NCBI RefSeq assembly: GCF_036898465.1
Contig: NZ_JARUMJ010000001.1
Location: 806,001 to 870,000 of the forward strand
Reading direction: 5' to 3'
DNA: 64,000 nucleotides
Origin: Streptomyces sp. B21-105
GTDB taxonomy: Bacteria; Actinomycetota; Actinomycetes; Streptomycetales; Streptomycetaceae
Part shown: positions 47,836 to 59,946 of the stretch, piece after piece
How the letters are laid out: each line of letters begins with the position of its first letter
How positions within the stretch are numbered: position 1 is the stretch's first letter
Program-made: the position numbers and the translations under genes
The notes under the pieces: model-generated
The model's database searches: none
Told to the model about the DNA's origin: nothing
What the model saw: the letters and a program-made list of their open reading frames with translations, nothing else

Positions 47836-49742
47836 GCCCGGACCTGTTGCCTCCGGTCGCCCCGTCCGTCACCGCCGACCTGGTCGAGGCGCTGTCACCG
47901 AGGCTGCGCAAGCGTCTGGACGCCGGCGTCGCCAAGCTGGCGGCCCGTCCGGTCGTCCGTGACGGGGACACCGTACGGATCGCCGTCGACGACGGCACCG
48001 ACCTCGAACTGCACGCCCCGCACGGCGTGGTGACCACCACGGACGGGATCCGCTGCGGTTGTCTGCTGGCGCCCGACTGTCTGCACCGCGCGGCGGCCGC
48101 CTCCGCCGCGCCGGTCGCGCAGGACGCCCCGAGGGCCCCGGCCGCGGACCCCGTCCCGGCCGGGCAGCATCCCGAGTCGGCACGAGAGGGCGGGCTCGGA
48201 CGAGGGCGGTCGCCGCGGCCGGACACGGCGGCCGGGACCACCACCCCCGACGCGCTCCCCACCCCCTACGCGCCCGCCGCCACCGATGCGGCCTCCGCCC
48301 CCGATGGGTCCTCCGGCTCCGATGCGCCCGCCGTCCGCGACGCGCGCACCGCCGATCTGCCCTTCCCCGATCAACTCACCGCCGCACAAGCCGTGTTCGA
48401 CGCGGCGGCCGCCGTGCTCGACGCCGGGACGGACGGCTCCGGCGCGGTGCTCCAGGCGGCGCTGCTGCGGGCCGCGCACACCGCGCGCCTCGCGGGACTG
48501 CCCCGGGCCGCCGCAGCGGCGGTCTCCGTGGTCACCGGGGTGCGCGCGGCCCGTTGCGCCGACCCGGCCTACCGGCTGCCCGAGCTGGCGGACGCGCTCC
48601 GGGAGGTCCTCGCCGTGGCGCACCGTCTGCCGTCCGCGAGCGGCCCGGCGCTGGCCGAACTGCGGGGAACGGTACGGCAGCCGTACACCCCGGACGGTTC
48701 GCTGCGCCTGTACGGGGTCTTCTCAGAGCCCGTGCTGACGACGACCGGTCACGCGGGCGCCGTCACCTGGACCGCCGACGCCGGCGGCCGCCTGTACACG
48801 GTCTCCGACGTGGCTCCTGGCGGGCCCGGCCGGGCGACCGGCGCCGCCGACCGGACCGTGCGGCTCGGCGACACCGCGCTGACCCACCGTGAGCTGGCGC
48901 GCGCCGGCCTCGCGGTGTCCGGCGCGACCGTCTCCCCGACCGGCCGGCTCGGTGCGGGGGCCCGCGTGCGGGCGGTGCGCGCCTCCGGCGCCGACTGGAG
49001 CGCGGAACCGCTCGACCGACTGTGGACGGTCCCCGTCGCCGAGCAGGTCGCCGACTCCCTGGCCGGTGGCCGTGACCTGCTGTTCCTCACCGTGACCCTC
49101 GCGGGCGCGGTCCGGGAGGCGACGGGCGACTGTCTGCTGGCCGACTGCGAGGGGCGTGCCCTGCGGCTCGTCGCGGCCCACGACCACCCTGCCCTGCCCT
49201 ACCGCGACAATCTCCGGCTGCTGGCCGCCGCCCGCGGCAGCCGCCTGCGGATCGTCGCCCGGCTCACCCCGGGGCCGCTCCCCCGCGCGCTGCTGCTCGC
49301 CGCCGAACACCCGAGCCGGCCCGACGCCCGGGTGGACCTGGGCCTGGACCGGCTCCGGCACGCCGATCTGCCGCCTGTGACGGCGGTCCCCGCCCCGGCC
49401 GCCGTACCCGTGGCGGACGAGGCTCCCCTGCACCTGCTGCGCCGGCGCGTGCACCAGACCGTGTCCGGGGGCCGCCGGGTGCTGGCCTTCCCTGGCGGCG
49501 GGACGGGGGACGGGTCGCGGCTGCGCCGTGCGGGTCTCGGTACCGCGGGCGACCTTCTGGACGAACTGGGGGCCGGCGCCGCGGACCGCTCCCGCGACGC
49601 CTTCGGCCGGCTGCTGCCCGCGGACACGGGCCGCTTCGCCCGCGCGTGGCTGGCCTCGGCCCTCTACACCGGCGAGGTCGAACGAGCACTGTGCGCGGCG
49701 GCGTGGGGTACCGAGAGGGGGGTGACCGCCCCGGCGTTTTAG
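47832..49742 (+). CDS. SWIM zinc-finger protein (YehQ-like)
   Basis: A 636-residue protein, the last of the operon. Residues 75-85 read CGCLLAPDCLH, an exact SWIM motif CXCX5CXH. An Ala/Pro-rich linker (about 95-175) separates it from a C-terminal region that I cannot assign, containing QPYTPDGSLRLYGVFSEPVL and PYRDNLRLLAAARGSRLRIV segments of nucleic-acid-binding-like beta character. SWIM fingers bind DNA or proteins. In E. coli the yehQ gene stands beside yehL, yehM and yehP, the same set as here. ATG 47832 overlaps the VWA stop by 4 bp. The C-terminal function is unknown. Confidence 0.82.
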   Translation: MSPDLLPPVAPSVTADLVEALSPRLRKRLDAGVAKLAARPVVRDGDTVRIAVDDGTDLELHAPHGVVTTTDGIRCGCLLAPDCLHRAAAASAAPVAQDAPRAPAADPVPAGQHPESAREGGLGRGRSPRPDTAAGTTTPDALPTPYAPAATDAASAPDGSSGSDAPAVRDARTADLPFPDQLTAAQAVFDAAAAVLDAGTDGSGAVLQAALLRAAHTARLAGLPRAAAAAVSVVTGVRAARCADPAYRLPELADALREVLAVAHRLPSASGPALAELRGTVRQPYTPDGSLRLYGVFSEPVLTTTGHAGAVTWTADAGGRLYTVSDVAPGGPGRATGAADRTVRLGDTALTHRELARAGLAVSGATVSPTGRLGAGARVRAVRASGADWSAEPLDRLWTVPVAEQVADSLAGGRDLLFLTVTLAGAVREATGDCLLADCEGRALRLVAAHDHPALPYRDNLRLLAAARGSRLRIVARLTPGPLPRALLLAAEHPSRPDARVDLGLDRLRHADLPPVTAVPAPAAVPVADEAPLHLLRRRVHQTVSGGRRVLAFPGGGTGDGSRLRRAGLGTAGDLLDELGAGAADRSRDAFGRLLPADTGRFARAWLASALYTGEVERALCAAAWGTERGVTAPAF

Positions 49743-49757
49743 GTCAGGATCTGACCT
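49741..49757. promoter_or_regulatory. Palindrome AGGTCAG-GAT-CTGACCT
   Basis: A perfect 7-bp inverted repeat with a three-base centre, overlapping the SWIM gene stop and lying about 55 bases upstream of the DinB gene. It may be an operator for the DinB gene; the stem is also long enough to slow transcription. No regulator is assigned. Confidence 0.4.
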
Positions 49758-49813
49758 CGATCGCTCCTACTGTGGTTCTCGACCGCGGAACAGGATCGAC
49801 CGAGGACAGAACT

Positions 49814-50353
49814 ATGAGCGACTCCCCCACCCCCACCCCGTCCCTCACCGGCGAGCGCGCCGATCTGCTGGCGGCACTGACCAAGAGCCGTCACTTCCTG
49901 CGCTTCACCACGCGTGACCTCACCGACGAGCAGGTCGGACAGCGGACCACGGTGAGCGAGCTGTGTCTCGGGGGCCTGGTCAAGCACGTCACCGCCGTCG
50001 AGCGGAACTGGGTCGGCTTCATCCTCGAAGGCCCGTCGGCGATGCCCGACTTCACGAAGATGACGAAGGACGACTGGGCCGCGCGAGCCGCCGAGTTCCG
50101 GATGCTGCCGGGCGAGACGCTGACCGGCGTGCTGAAGGAGTACGCCGAGGCGGCCTACCGCACGGACGAACTGCTCGCCACGCTGCCCGACCTGGACGCG
50201 GAGCAGCCGCTGCCGCCGGCCCCCTGGTTCGAGCCGGGCGCGCGACAGACGGCCCGCCGGGTCCTGCTGCACATCGTCGCCGAGACCGCCCAGCACGCCG
50301 GGCACGCGGACATCATCCGCGAGGCCATCGACGGGGCGAAGAGCATGGGCTGA
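49814..50353 (+). CDS. DinB/mycothiol-dependent S-transferase-type protein (DUF664)
   Basis: A 179-residue four-helix-bundle protein of the DinB superfamily. Metal ligands are suggested by GGLVKHVTAVERNW and by HIVAETAQHAGHADIIREAI, the typical first and third metal-binding His positions. In actinobacteria this group includes mycothiol-dependent detoxification enzymes, and DUF664 members are common in Streptomyces. The substrate is unknown. ATG 49814 has GAGGA seven bases upstream. It follows the SWIM gene with a 71-bp gap holding a palindrome, so it probably has its own promoter. Confidence 0.85.
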   Translation: MSDSPTPTPSLTGERADLLAALTKSRHFLRFTTRDLTDEQVGQRTTVSELCLGGLVKHVTAVERNWVGFILEGPSAMPDFTKMTKDDWAARAAEFRMLPGETLTGVLKEYAEAAYRTDELLATLPDLDAEQPLPPAPWFEPGARQTARRVLLHIVAETAQHAGHADIIREAIDGAKSMG

Positions 50354-50490
50354 GGCCGGCCGGCCGCAGCGGCGTGCACCCGCCAGCCGCGGGGCGGAGC
50401 GGCTCTGCGCGCAGCCGGAGGCTCTCCGCGCGGGCGGGACGGCTGAAGCGCCGCCCCCGCGCGGTGGCCCCGCCACACCCGCCGTCCGGC

Positions 50491-51951
50491 TCAGCGGCCC
50501 ATGCCGATGAGACCCGTCAAGTAGCGCCAGAGCGAGGAGCGTTGCCGGATCGCCGGGTCCGGCAGCGTCGGGTCCGGTGATGTCGGGTCCGGTAGGGCCG
50601 GGTCCGCCGCCGTCGGCTCGGACGGTTCCGCGTGCGGCACCGTGTCCGTGGCCGGGCTCGACTGCGGCCCCGGCGTCGCGGCGAGTTCGTACCGTACCGG
50701 CAGCGAGCGCAGGCCGCGCATGAACGGCGAGGAGCGCCACGGCAGTTGGTCGACGGGCAGGGCCAGTTCCAGGTGGGAGAACCGCTCGAACAGCCGGCCC
50801 ACGCCGACCGCCGCGACCGTCGAGGCGAGTTCGCGCGCCGGGCACTGGCGGCGGCCCGCGCCCCAGGCCAGGTGCGCCCGCGTGCTGACCGTGGTGCCGG
50901 GCTCCACATGACCGGCGAACAGCGGGTCGGCGTGCGCCGCCGCGGAGGAGACCCACACCGGGTCGCCAGCCCGGATGACCTGGTTGCCCAGCGGGGTGTC
51001 CCGGGCCGCGAACCGCGGCACGAAGTTGACCAGCGGCGGCTTGCGCATGACCACCCGGTTCATGCTCTCCCGGACCATTCCCGCGGACAGGCTTGCCCGG
51101 GCGCCGCCGCCCTCGCCGGAGATGACCTCGACCACCGTGTTGGAGATGAGGATCCCGACATGGTCGGAGGTCATGCCCAGCAGCATGAACAGCTCACGGG
51201 CCAGCTCGTCGAGCGACAGGTCGGGGTGCGCCGCCAGCAGGTACGAGGGGAAGTCCTCCCCCGGCGTCCGCAGCTTCACCGCCGCCAGTTCCGCGAGTGC
51301 CGCCAGCAGTCGGTCCAGGGCCGGTTCGGCGTCCGGTCCCGCGTCCAGAACCCGCCACATGTCCATGAGCGCGTCGTCGCCCTGGGACCCGGGGAACCCG
51401 AGCAGACGGCTCGCGACCATCAGCGGCAGCGGGCGGGCGAACTGGGCGGACAGATCCGCCAGGCCCGTGCCGCCGGCCTGGCCCACCAGAGTGATCAGCT
51501 CGTCGGCGTACGCGGTGACGGCCGTCTTCAGGCGCTTGGCCTGAGGGTGCCGCGGGTCCTGGAACGGCTTGAGCGCCGCGTCCCACGCCGTGCGCAGCGC
51601 CGGATAGCCGGGACCGCCCTGGATCAGCACGTGGTTGACCTCGAGGGACGGTCCGAGCGGCCAGTCCGCCGGCACCCTGCCCTCCGAGCGCGCCCGCCAG
51701 TTCTCCAGCCCCTTCGGCCACGCGGCGTCGTCCTGGAGCACCTCGAGCGACTCCCGGTAGCCGAGGACCAGCCAGGCGGGCACGCCCAGCAGGTCGACCG
51801 GCGCGACCGGGCCGTGACGCTGCCGCAACCGCTCGTACACGAGGGAGGGGCGTGTCTCGTAGTCCCGGGTCAGGAGCGGTTCGAGAGTCATCGTCTCCAA
51901 CCGCGCGCCGTCGAGGTCCACGGATCCGCCGTCGTCCACCTGCGATTCCAC
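50491..51951 (-). CDS. Cytochrome P450-like protein with non-canonical K and I helices
   Basis: A 486-residue P450-fold protein. The haem-binding loop is AHLAWGAGRRQCPARELAST with the ligand Cys370. The K-helix, where P450s have ExxR, reads VRESMNRVV, so ESMN stands in place of ExxR. The I helix has FMLLGMTSDHVGILISN instead of the usual AGxxT acid-alcohol pair. This pattern resembles P450s of the Streptomyces conservons (CYP157 type), which lack ExxR. The C-terminus carries PDPT/LPDP repeats of low complexity. ATG 51951 is used. It is divergent from the acyl-CoA carboxylase gene at 52241, so it may belong to the lipid locus, but catalytic competence is in doubt. Confidence 0.8.
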   Translation of the reverse strand: MESQVDDGGSVDLDGARLETMTLEPLLTRDYETRPSLVYERLRQRHGPVAPVDLLGVPAWLVLGYRESLEVLQDDAAWPKGLENWRARSEGRVPADWPLGPSLEVNHVLIQGGPGYPALRTAWDAALKPFQDPRHPQAKRLKTAVTAYADELITLVGQAGGTGLADLSAQFARPLPLMVASRLLGFPGSQGDDALMDMWRVLDAGPDAEPALDRLLAALAELAAVKLRTPGEDFPSYLLAAHPDLSLDELARELFMLLGMTSDHVGILISNTVVEVISGEGGGARASLSAGMVRESMNRVVMRKPPLVNFVPRFAARDTPLGNQVIRAGDPVWVSSAAAHADPLFAGHVEPGTTVSTRAHLAWGAGRRQCPARELASTVAAVGVGRLFERFSHLELALPVDQLPWRSSPFMRGLRSLPVRYELAATPGPQSSPATDTVPHAEPSEPTAADPALPDPTSPDPTLPDPAIRQRSSLWRYLTGLIGMGR

Positions 51952-52240
51952 TGCTCTGCCGCCCCCTTGGCACTCCCCATACCGGCGCGTCGTCGATCGG
52001 CAGCCGGAACCGGGGGGACCCTATCCCAGGCGCCGGCCGCGGGGAACGGCCGGGGCTCGGACGGAACACCCGTCAGGAGCCCACGGACGGCGAGCGACCG
52101 AAGGCGCCGGATCGGCGATTGCTTGTCACGGCAGGACGAAGCCGCGCCCGCCGGCACTCATCTCACGCAAACGCGAGGGCGATCGCTGGGGGTCACCGCG
52201 GAGTCGCTGCCATATTCGAGAACCACTTTCGGAGGTGGCT
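51952..52240. other. Divergent intergenic region between P450 and carboxylase genes
   Basis: About 290 bases that should hold promoters for both directions. A TTGTCA near 52125 and the AT-rich CATATTCG near 52210 could be parts of the carboxylase promoter, but no pair with good spacing was found. No hairpin or clear operator seen. GGAGG for the carboxylase is at 52231-52235. Confidence 0.4.
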
Positions 52241-53809
52241 GTGACGCGAGAGGCGACAACTCCCCAGGCGACCACGACCGGTTCGGCGGACGGCACCGCC
52301 GCGCGTATCGCGGACCTGGCATGCCGTCAGGAGCGGGCCGCGGTGGCGGTCCCACCGCGCAGACGCGGGGCGCTCGGCGCGCGGGAGCGGATCGAGCGGC
52401 TGCTGGACCAGGGGTCCTTCACCGAGACCGGCCTGTTCGTCCGGGCCCGGTCGACGGGGGACGGCGCCCGCCGGCCCGACGGCGACGGGGTGGTCACCGG
52501 GTACGGCACGGTCGACGGACGTTCCGTCTGTGTGTTCGCGCAGGACTCCACCGTATTCGGCGGCAGCATGGGCGAGGCCTTCGGCGAGAAGACGGTGGCC
52601 CTGATGGACCTCGCACTGAAGACCGGTTGTCCGGTCATCGGGCTCAACGACTCCGGGGGCGCCCGCATCCAGGAGGGCGTCGCCTCGCTCGCCCTCTACG
52701 CCGAGCTGGTGCGCCGCAACGTGAAGGCGTCGGGGGTCGTCCCGCAGATCTCGGTCGTCCTCGGCCCCTGCGCGGGCGGGGCCGCGTACTCGCCGGCCAT
52801 CACCGACTTCACCGTGATGGTGGAGGGCGTCTCGCACATGTTCGTCACCGGCCCCGACGTCATCGAGGCGGTCACCGGTGAGCGCACCACCGCCGAGGAG
52901 CTGGGCGGCGCACGGGCCAGCAACTCCGTCAACGGCAACGCCCACTTCCTCGCCGCCGACGACGAGGACGCCCTGGACATCGTCCGCGACCTGCTGTCGT
53001 ACCTGCCGTCCAACAACCTCACGCGGCCCCCGGAGTACGCTCCCGCGGCCCCTCCCGGCGGGGCGGGGCTCGACGAGGCGGTGCCCGACCGGACCGGTCA
53101 GGCCTACGACATGCGCGACATCCTGCGGGCCGTCGTCGACGACGGCGAACTGCTCGAGGTGCAGGAGTTGTTCGCGCCGAACATCGTCTGCGCGCTGGCG
53201 CGGCTCGAGGGCGCCAGCGTCGGCGTCGTCGCCAACCAGCCGCTGCACGCCGCCGGCGTCCTCGACATCGACGCCTCCGAGAAGGCGGCCCGGTTCGTGC
53301 GGTTCTGCGACGCGTTCGGCATTCCGCTGGTGACCTTCGCCGACGTCCCCGGCTATCTCTCCGGCGTCCACCAGGAACGGGCCGGCATCATCCGCCGCGG
53401 CGCCAAACTGCTGTACGCGTACGCCGAGGCGACGGTGCCGAAGGTCACGGTGGTGGTGCGCAAGGCGTACGGCGGCGGGTACGCGGTCATGGGCTCCAAG
53501 CACCTGGGCGCCGATCTCAACCTGGCCTGGCCCACGGCGCGCATCGCCGTCATGGGCGCGGAGGGCGCCGTCGGCGTGCTGCACCGGCGGGAACTGGCCG
53601 CCGCCGACGACCCAGAGGCGCTGCGGGCCCGTCTCGTCGCCGCGTACGAGTCCGTCCACGGCACCCCGTACCCCGCCGCCGAGCGCGGATACGTCGACGC
53701 CGTCATCCGTCCCCGGGACACGCGTGCCCAGCTGTGCCGCGCGCTGCGTGCGCTGCGCGGCAAACGCGCCCCGATGCCGGACCGCCGGCACGGGAACATC
53801 CCGCTCTGA
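52241..53809 (+). CDS. Acyl-CoA carboxylase beta subunit (AccD/PccB-like)
   Basis: A 522-residue carboxyltransferase. N-terminal half: INDSGGARIQEGVASLALYA-like LNDSGGARIQEGVASL, PCAGGAAYSPAITDFTVMV (oxyanion hole Gly-Gly). C-terminal half: VVANQPLHAAGVLDIDASEK, GYLSGVHQERAGIIRRGAKL, KAYGGGYAVMGSKHLGADLN. It moves the carboxyl group from biotin to an acyl-CoA, making malonyl-, methylmalonyl- or longer carboxyacyl-CoA; a biotinylated alpha subunit must be encoded elsewhere. Its end, RRHGNIPL, is nearer to PccB/AccD5 than to mycobacterial AccD4. GTG 52241 has GGAGG five bases upstream. First gene of a run with a FadD32-like ligase and Pks13-like PKS, so it probably supplies their carboxyacyl-CoA. 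Confidence 0.9.
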   Translation: MTREATTPQATTTGSADGTAARIADLACRQERAAVAVPPRRRGALGARERIERLLDQGSFTETGLFVRARSTGDGARRPDGDGVVTGYGTVDGRSVCVFAQDSTVFGGSMGEAFGEKTVALMDLALKTGCPVIGLNDSGGARIQEGVASLALYAELVRRNVKASGVVPQISVVLGPCAGGAAYSPAITDFTVMVEGVSHMFVTGPDVIEAVTGERTTAEELGGARASNSVNGNAHFLAADDEDALDIVRDLLSYLPSNNLTRPPEYAPAAPPGGAGLDEAVPDRTGQAYDMRDILRAVVDDGELLEVQELFAPNIVCALARLEGASVGVVANQPLHAAGVLDIDASEKAARFVRFCDAFGIPLVTFADVPGYLSGVHQERAGIIRRGAKLLYAYAEATVPKVTVVVRKAYGGGYAVMGSKHLGADLNLAWPTARIAVMGAEGAVGVLHRRELAAADDPEALRARLVAAYESVHGTPYPAAERGYVDAVIRPRDTRAQLCRALRALRGKRAPMPDRRHGNIPL

Positions 53810-53896
53810 TCCGGCCCGACCCGCCGACCCGCGCCCCCTGACCCGCCGCCCCCGGCCCCCGGCCGAACCGTGACGTGACGTGAGGAGCCACGCCCG

Positions 53897-55665
<1,769 letters not shown>

Positions 55666-55669
<4 letters not shown>

Positions 55670-58600
55670 GGGCCGCCGACGAGGAGGCGCTGCGCCGCCT
55701 GATCACGGACCGGGTGACAGCATGGCAGGACGGGCTCACGAACGCCGTGCCTGCGGACGGGCATGCGGATGCGCCGACGGACCTGCCCATGGACGTACCC
55801 ATGGACCTGCCGCTGGCCGACCTCGGGATGTCCTCGCGGGACGCGGTCGTGCTGGCCGGGGAGCTGTCCCGGCTGACGGGCCGTGAGCTGCCCGCGACGC
55901 TGCTCTGGGAGGCGCCCACCGTGGAGGCGCTCGTGGCGCACCTGTGCGCCACGGCGTCGCAGCACACCACAGCGCACCTCACCGCAGCACGGCACACCGC
56001 CGCGGAGCATGCTTCCGTGGCGCTCGCGGCCCCTGTCCCGGCGGGGCTCGGCGAGCCCGTCGCGGTCATCGGGGTGGGGTGCCGGCTGCCGGGCGGGGTG
56101 CGCGGGCCGGCCGGCTACTGGCGGCTGCTGTGCGAGGGCGTCGACGCGATCGGGCGGGTCCCCGCGGACCGCTGGCGCGACTTCGCCGCGTTCCCGCCGG
56201 ACGACGCTCCGACGCACGGCGGCTACCTGGACGACGTGGCCGGATTCGACGCCGACTTCTTCCGCGTCACCCCGCGCGAGGCCGCGGTGATGGACCCGCA
56301 GCAGCGGATCCTGCTGGAGGTGGTCCGCGAGACGCTCGACCACGCCGCGGTGCCGGCCGCCGCCCTCGCCGGCACGGCCACCGGTGTCTTCGTCGGCGTC
56401 AGCGCCGCCGAGTACGGACAGCTCACCGGAGCCGAAGCGGCGGACGTCGATCCCTGGGCGCCGGCCGGCGCGGCGCTCAGTGTGACGGCGGGACGGCTGG
56501 CCTACGCGCTGGACACACGCGGGCCGAGCATGGCCGTCGACACGGCATGCTCGTCCTCCCTGGTCGCCCTGCACCACGCGTGCGTCAGCCTGCGCACCGG
56601 CGAGAGCGACACGGCGATCGCCGCCGGGGTCAACCTGCTGCTGTCGCCCGTCGTCGGCGTCGCGTTCGGACAGGCGGGCGCCCTCGCGCCGGACGGGCGC
56701 TGCAAGCCGTTCTCGGCGGCGGCCGACGGCATCGGCCGCGGCGAAGGCTGCGCGGCCGTGCTCCTGAAGCGGCTCTCCGACGCCGAGCGGGACGGCGACC
56801 GCGTCCTCGCCGTCGTGCGGGCCACCGCCGTCAACTCCGACGGCCGCTCCAACGGGCTGCTGGCCCCCAATCCCGCAGCACAGCAAGCCCTGTTGGCGAC
56901 CGCGTACGGGAAGGCGGGGCTGGTCGCGGCGCACGTCGACTACGTCGAGGCGCACGGCACGGGCACTCCGCTCGGCGACCCGATCGAGGCGGGCGCGCTG
57001 GACGCTGTGCTGGGGGCGGGCCGCGACCCCGAACAGCCGCTGCTGCTCGGCTCGGTCAAGGGCAATCTCGGCCATCTGGAGGCCGCGGCGGGCCTCGCCG
57101 GGCTGGTGAAGACGGTCCTCGCCCTCCACCACGACCTCATCCCGCCCTCCCTGCACTGCGCGCATGGAAGCGCCGTGGGCGAGGCGCGGCTGCGGGTGGT
57201 GACCGAGCCCGAGCCCTGGCCCCGCTACGGCGGCACGGCCACCGCCGGCGTCTCGGGATTCGGCTTCAGCGGCGCCAACGCCCATGCGGTGCTGGAGGAA
57301 TGGCGGCCCGACGTCCTCCCGCGGCCGGTCGAGGAGCCGGCCGCCCGGCTGCATCTGCTGTCCGACGTCGACGCCGAGCGGGTCAGGGACACCGCGGGCC
57401 GGCTGGCCGCGTGGCTCCGCGCACCCGAGGGGAGGGCGGCCCGCCCGGCGGACGTGGCGCGCACGCTCGCCGGACGCACCGGCCGCGGACCCGTGCGCGC
57501 CGCTGTCGTCGCCCACGACGGGGACGAACTGGCCGACGCCATGGACGCGTTGGCGCAAGGCCGCCCGCATCCGCGCGCGGTGACCGGTGACCGTGATCTC
57601 GTGGGACGCGGCCCGGTGTGGGTGTTCTCCGGATACGGCAGCCAGTGGCCCGGCATGGGACGCCGGCTGCTGGCCGAGGAACCGGTGTTCGCCGCCGCCG
57701 TGGAGAAACTCGACGCGCAACTCGCCGGCGAATGCGGGTTCTCCCTGCACGACCGGCTGACCTGCGAAGACCCCCTGGACTGCCTGGAAATCGCCCAGCC
57801 CGTGCTGTTCGGGGTGCAGGTGGCGCTCGCCGAGGCGTGGCGCGCGTACGGGGTGGAACCGGCGGCCGTGATCGGCCACTCGATGGGCGAGGTGGCCGCC
57901 GCCGTCTGCGCGGGCGCGCTGGAAGTGCCGGAGGCCGCCAGGGTGATCGCCGTACGGGCCCGGCTGCTGAGCGGGCTGCGGGGCGGCGCGATGGCCGTGG
58001 TCGAGGTGGACGACGGCGAACTCACCGCTCTGCGACGGGACTTCCCCGGCGTCCAGGTCGCCGTCCACTCCTCGCCCCGGCAGAAGGTCGTCACCGGGGA
58101 CGAGTCGGCGGTCGCCGGGCTGGTACGCCGGCTGGAGGCGGAGGGACGCGCCGCGCGGGCCATGCGAGTGGCCGGCGCCGGGCACTCGCCCCAGGTCGAG
58201 CCGCTGCTGCCGGAGCTGACGGGCGCCCTGGCCGAGGTCCGGGGGCGGCGTCCGCAGGTGCCGGTCTACTCCACCGTCCTCGACGACCCGCGCGGCGACT
58301 GCGCGTTCGACGCCGCCCACTGGTCCGCCAACCTGCGCCGACCGGTGCGTCTGGACCGGGCCCTCGCGGCTGCGGCGGCCGACGGCCACACCGCGTTCGT
58401 CGAGATCTCACCGCATCCGGTCCTGACGGTGCCCATCGCCGACACCGTGCCCGGCGCCCTCGCCGTGGGCTCCCTGCGCCGCGACGCGGACGGCGGTGCC
58501 GCGTTCCTCACGCAGGTGGGCGCCCTGTACGCCGCGGGACTGCCGCTGCCGGCGTCGGCCGGCCGCGTCGTGGACGTGCCCGCGCCGCGCTGGCGGCACA

Positions 58601-59937
58601 CCCGGCACTGGTGGACGGACGGCCGTCCGCGCAGCCCGGGACAGGCTGGGAGCGGCCTGGCGGGGCACGCCCCTTTCGTCGCGTGGGCCGGCCCACAGGC
58701 ACGGGCTGCCGCTTCCGAGGCCGGGGAGGCGGACCCGGTCGGGCACGCGGACCGGGTCGGGCGGGCAGCAGCCGTCACGGAGTCCGACGGGGCCGCCTCC
58801 GTCGCCGCCCGTCTCGGCCGTCACATCGCGGACGTCACAGGTCATCCGCCGGCCCGGATCACGCCCGCCACCGCGCTGGCCGACCTCGGGTTGGACTCGC
58901 TGATGGCCGTCCGCATCCGCACCGCCGTGGAGCGCGAGTTCGGGATCGCGCTGCCGCTGCGCGACCTGCTCGGCGCGGCCACGGTCGCCGAAGCGGCCGA
59001 ACGCGTCCGACAGGCCCTGCCCACCTCGGAGGACGGCCCTTCACAGGACGGCCTCTCGGAGGACAGGCCCTCGCAGGACGGCCTCTCAAAGGACGGTCCC
59101 TCGCCGCAGCACCTCCTGCGCCTCCTGCGCCCCGGCGGCGCGCGTCCGCCGCTGTTCCTCTTCCACGCGGCCGGGGGCGCCTCCGACGTCTACCGCACCC
59201 TCGCCGAACGGCTGGGGGACGTCCGCCCCGTGCTGGGTGTGGAACGGCTGGAGGAGGCCGGCACCGTGCCGGAGAAGGCGCGCCGCTATGCCGAAGCAAT
59301 CACCGTCGCCCGTCCCGACGGCCCCCTGCTGCTGGGCGGCTGGTCCTTCGGCGGCTTCCTCGCCCAGGAGACGGCGCGGCTGCTCACGGACGCCGGACGG
59401 GCCGTGGAACTGGTCGTGCTCATCGACTCGGTGCGCCCGCTGCTCCCCCCGCCGGGTCCTGCCCGGGCCGACCGCGTCCGCGCGCACTTCGCGGGGTTCG
59501 CCCAGCACGTCGCGGACGTCTACGGGGTCCGTCTGCGGCTGCCCTACGACGAGCTCGCGGCGACGGACGACGACCGTGAGCGCATCGACCTCGTCCTGCG
59601 GTCCCTTCGCGCCGCCGCCGACGTACCGGCCGCCGCGCTGGAGCACCAGCGGGCCTCCTATCTGGACCTGCGGATCGGCGAGGCCCACCGCCCCGGCCGG
59701 TACGACGGTCGCGTGGTCCTGTACCGGGCCGGCGAACCGGCTCCGCACACCGTGCGCGACCCGGCCTACGAACGCGACGACGAAGCCCTCGGCTGGGACG
59801 CCGTGTGCCCGGATCTGACAGTGGTGCCGGTCCCGGGGCACCACCTGTCGCTGCTCGACCCCCCGCACGTCGACGAGATCGCCGCCCACCTGCGGCAGCT
59901 GCTCGACGCGTCGGGCGGAACCGCCGAACCGCACTGA
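55666..59937 (+). CDS. Pks13-like condensing polyketide synthase (ACP-KS-AT-ACP-TE)
   Basis: A 1423-residue single-module enzyme. Domains: first ACP, LADLGMSSRDAVVLAGEL with Ser57 carrying the arm; KS about 130-555 with Cys295 in DTACSSS, His430 in EAHGTGT and His470 in KGNLGH; AT about 640-930 with Ser739 in IGHSMGE; second ACP, LGLDSLMAVRI with Ser1078; TE about 1160-1423 with Ser1227 in GGWSFGG and His1392 or 1393 in PGHHLSLLD. There is no ketoreductase, dehydratase or enoylreductase. The order and many blocks match mycobacterial Pks13, which joins a FadD32-loaded chain to a carboxyacyl chain. The AT specificity site reads GAGH (837-840), not YASH or HAFH. ATG 55666 overlaps the FAAL stop by 4 bp. 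Confidence 0.92.
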
Positions 59938-59946
59938 GGAGCCGCC

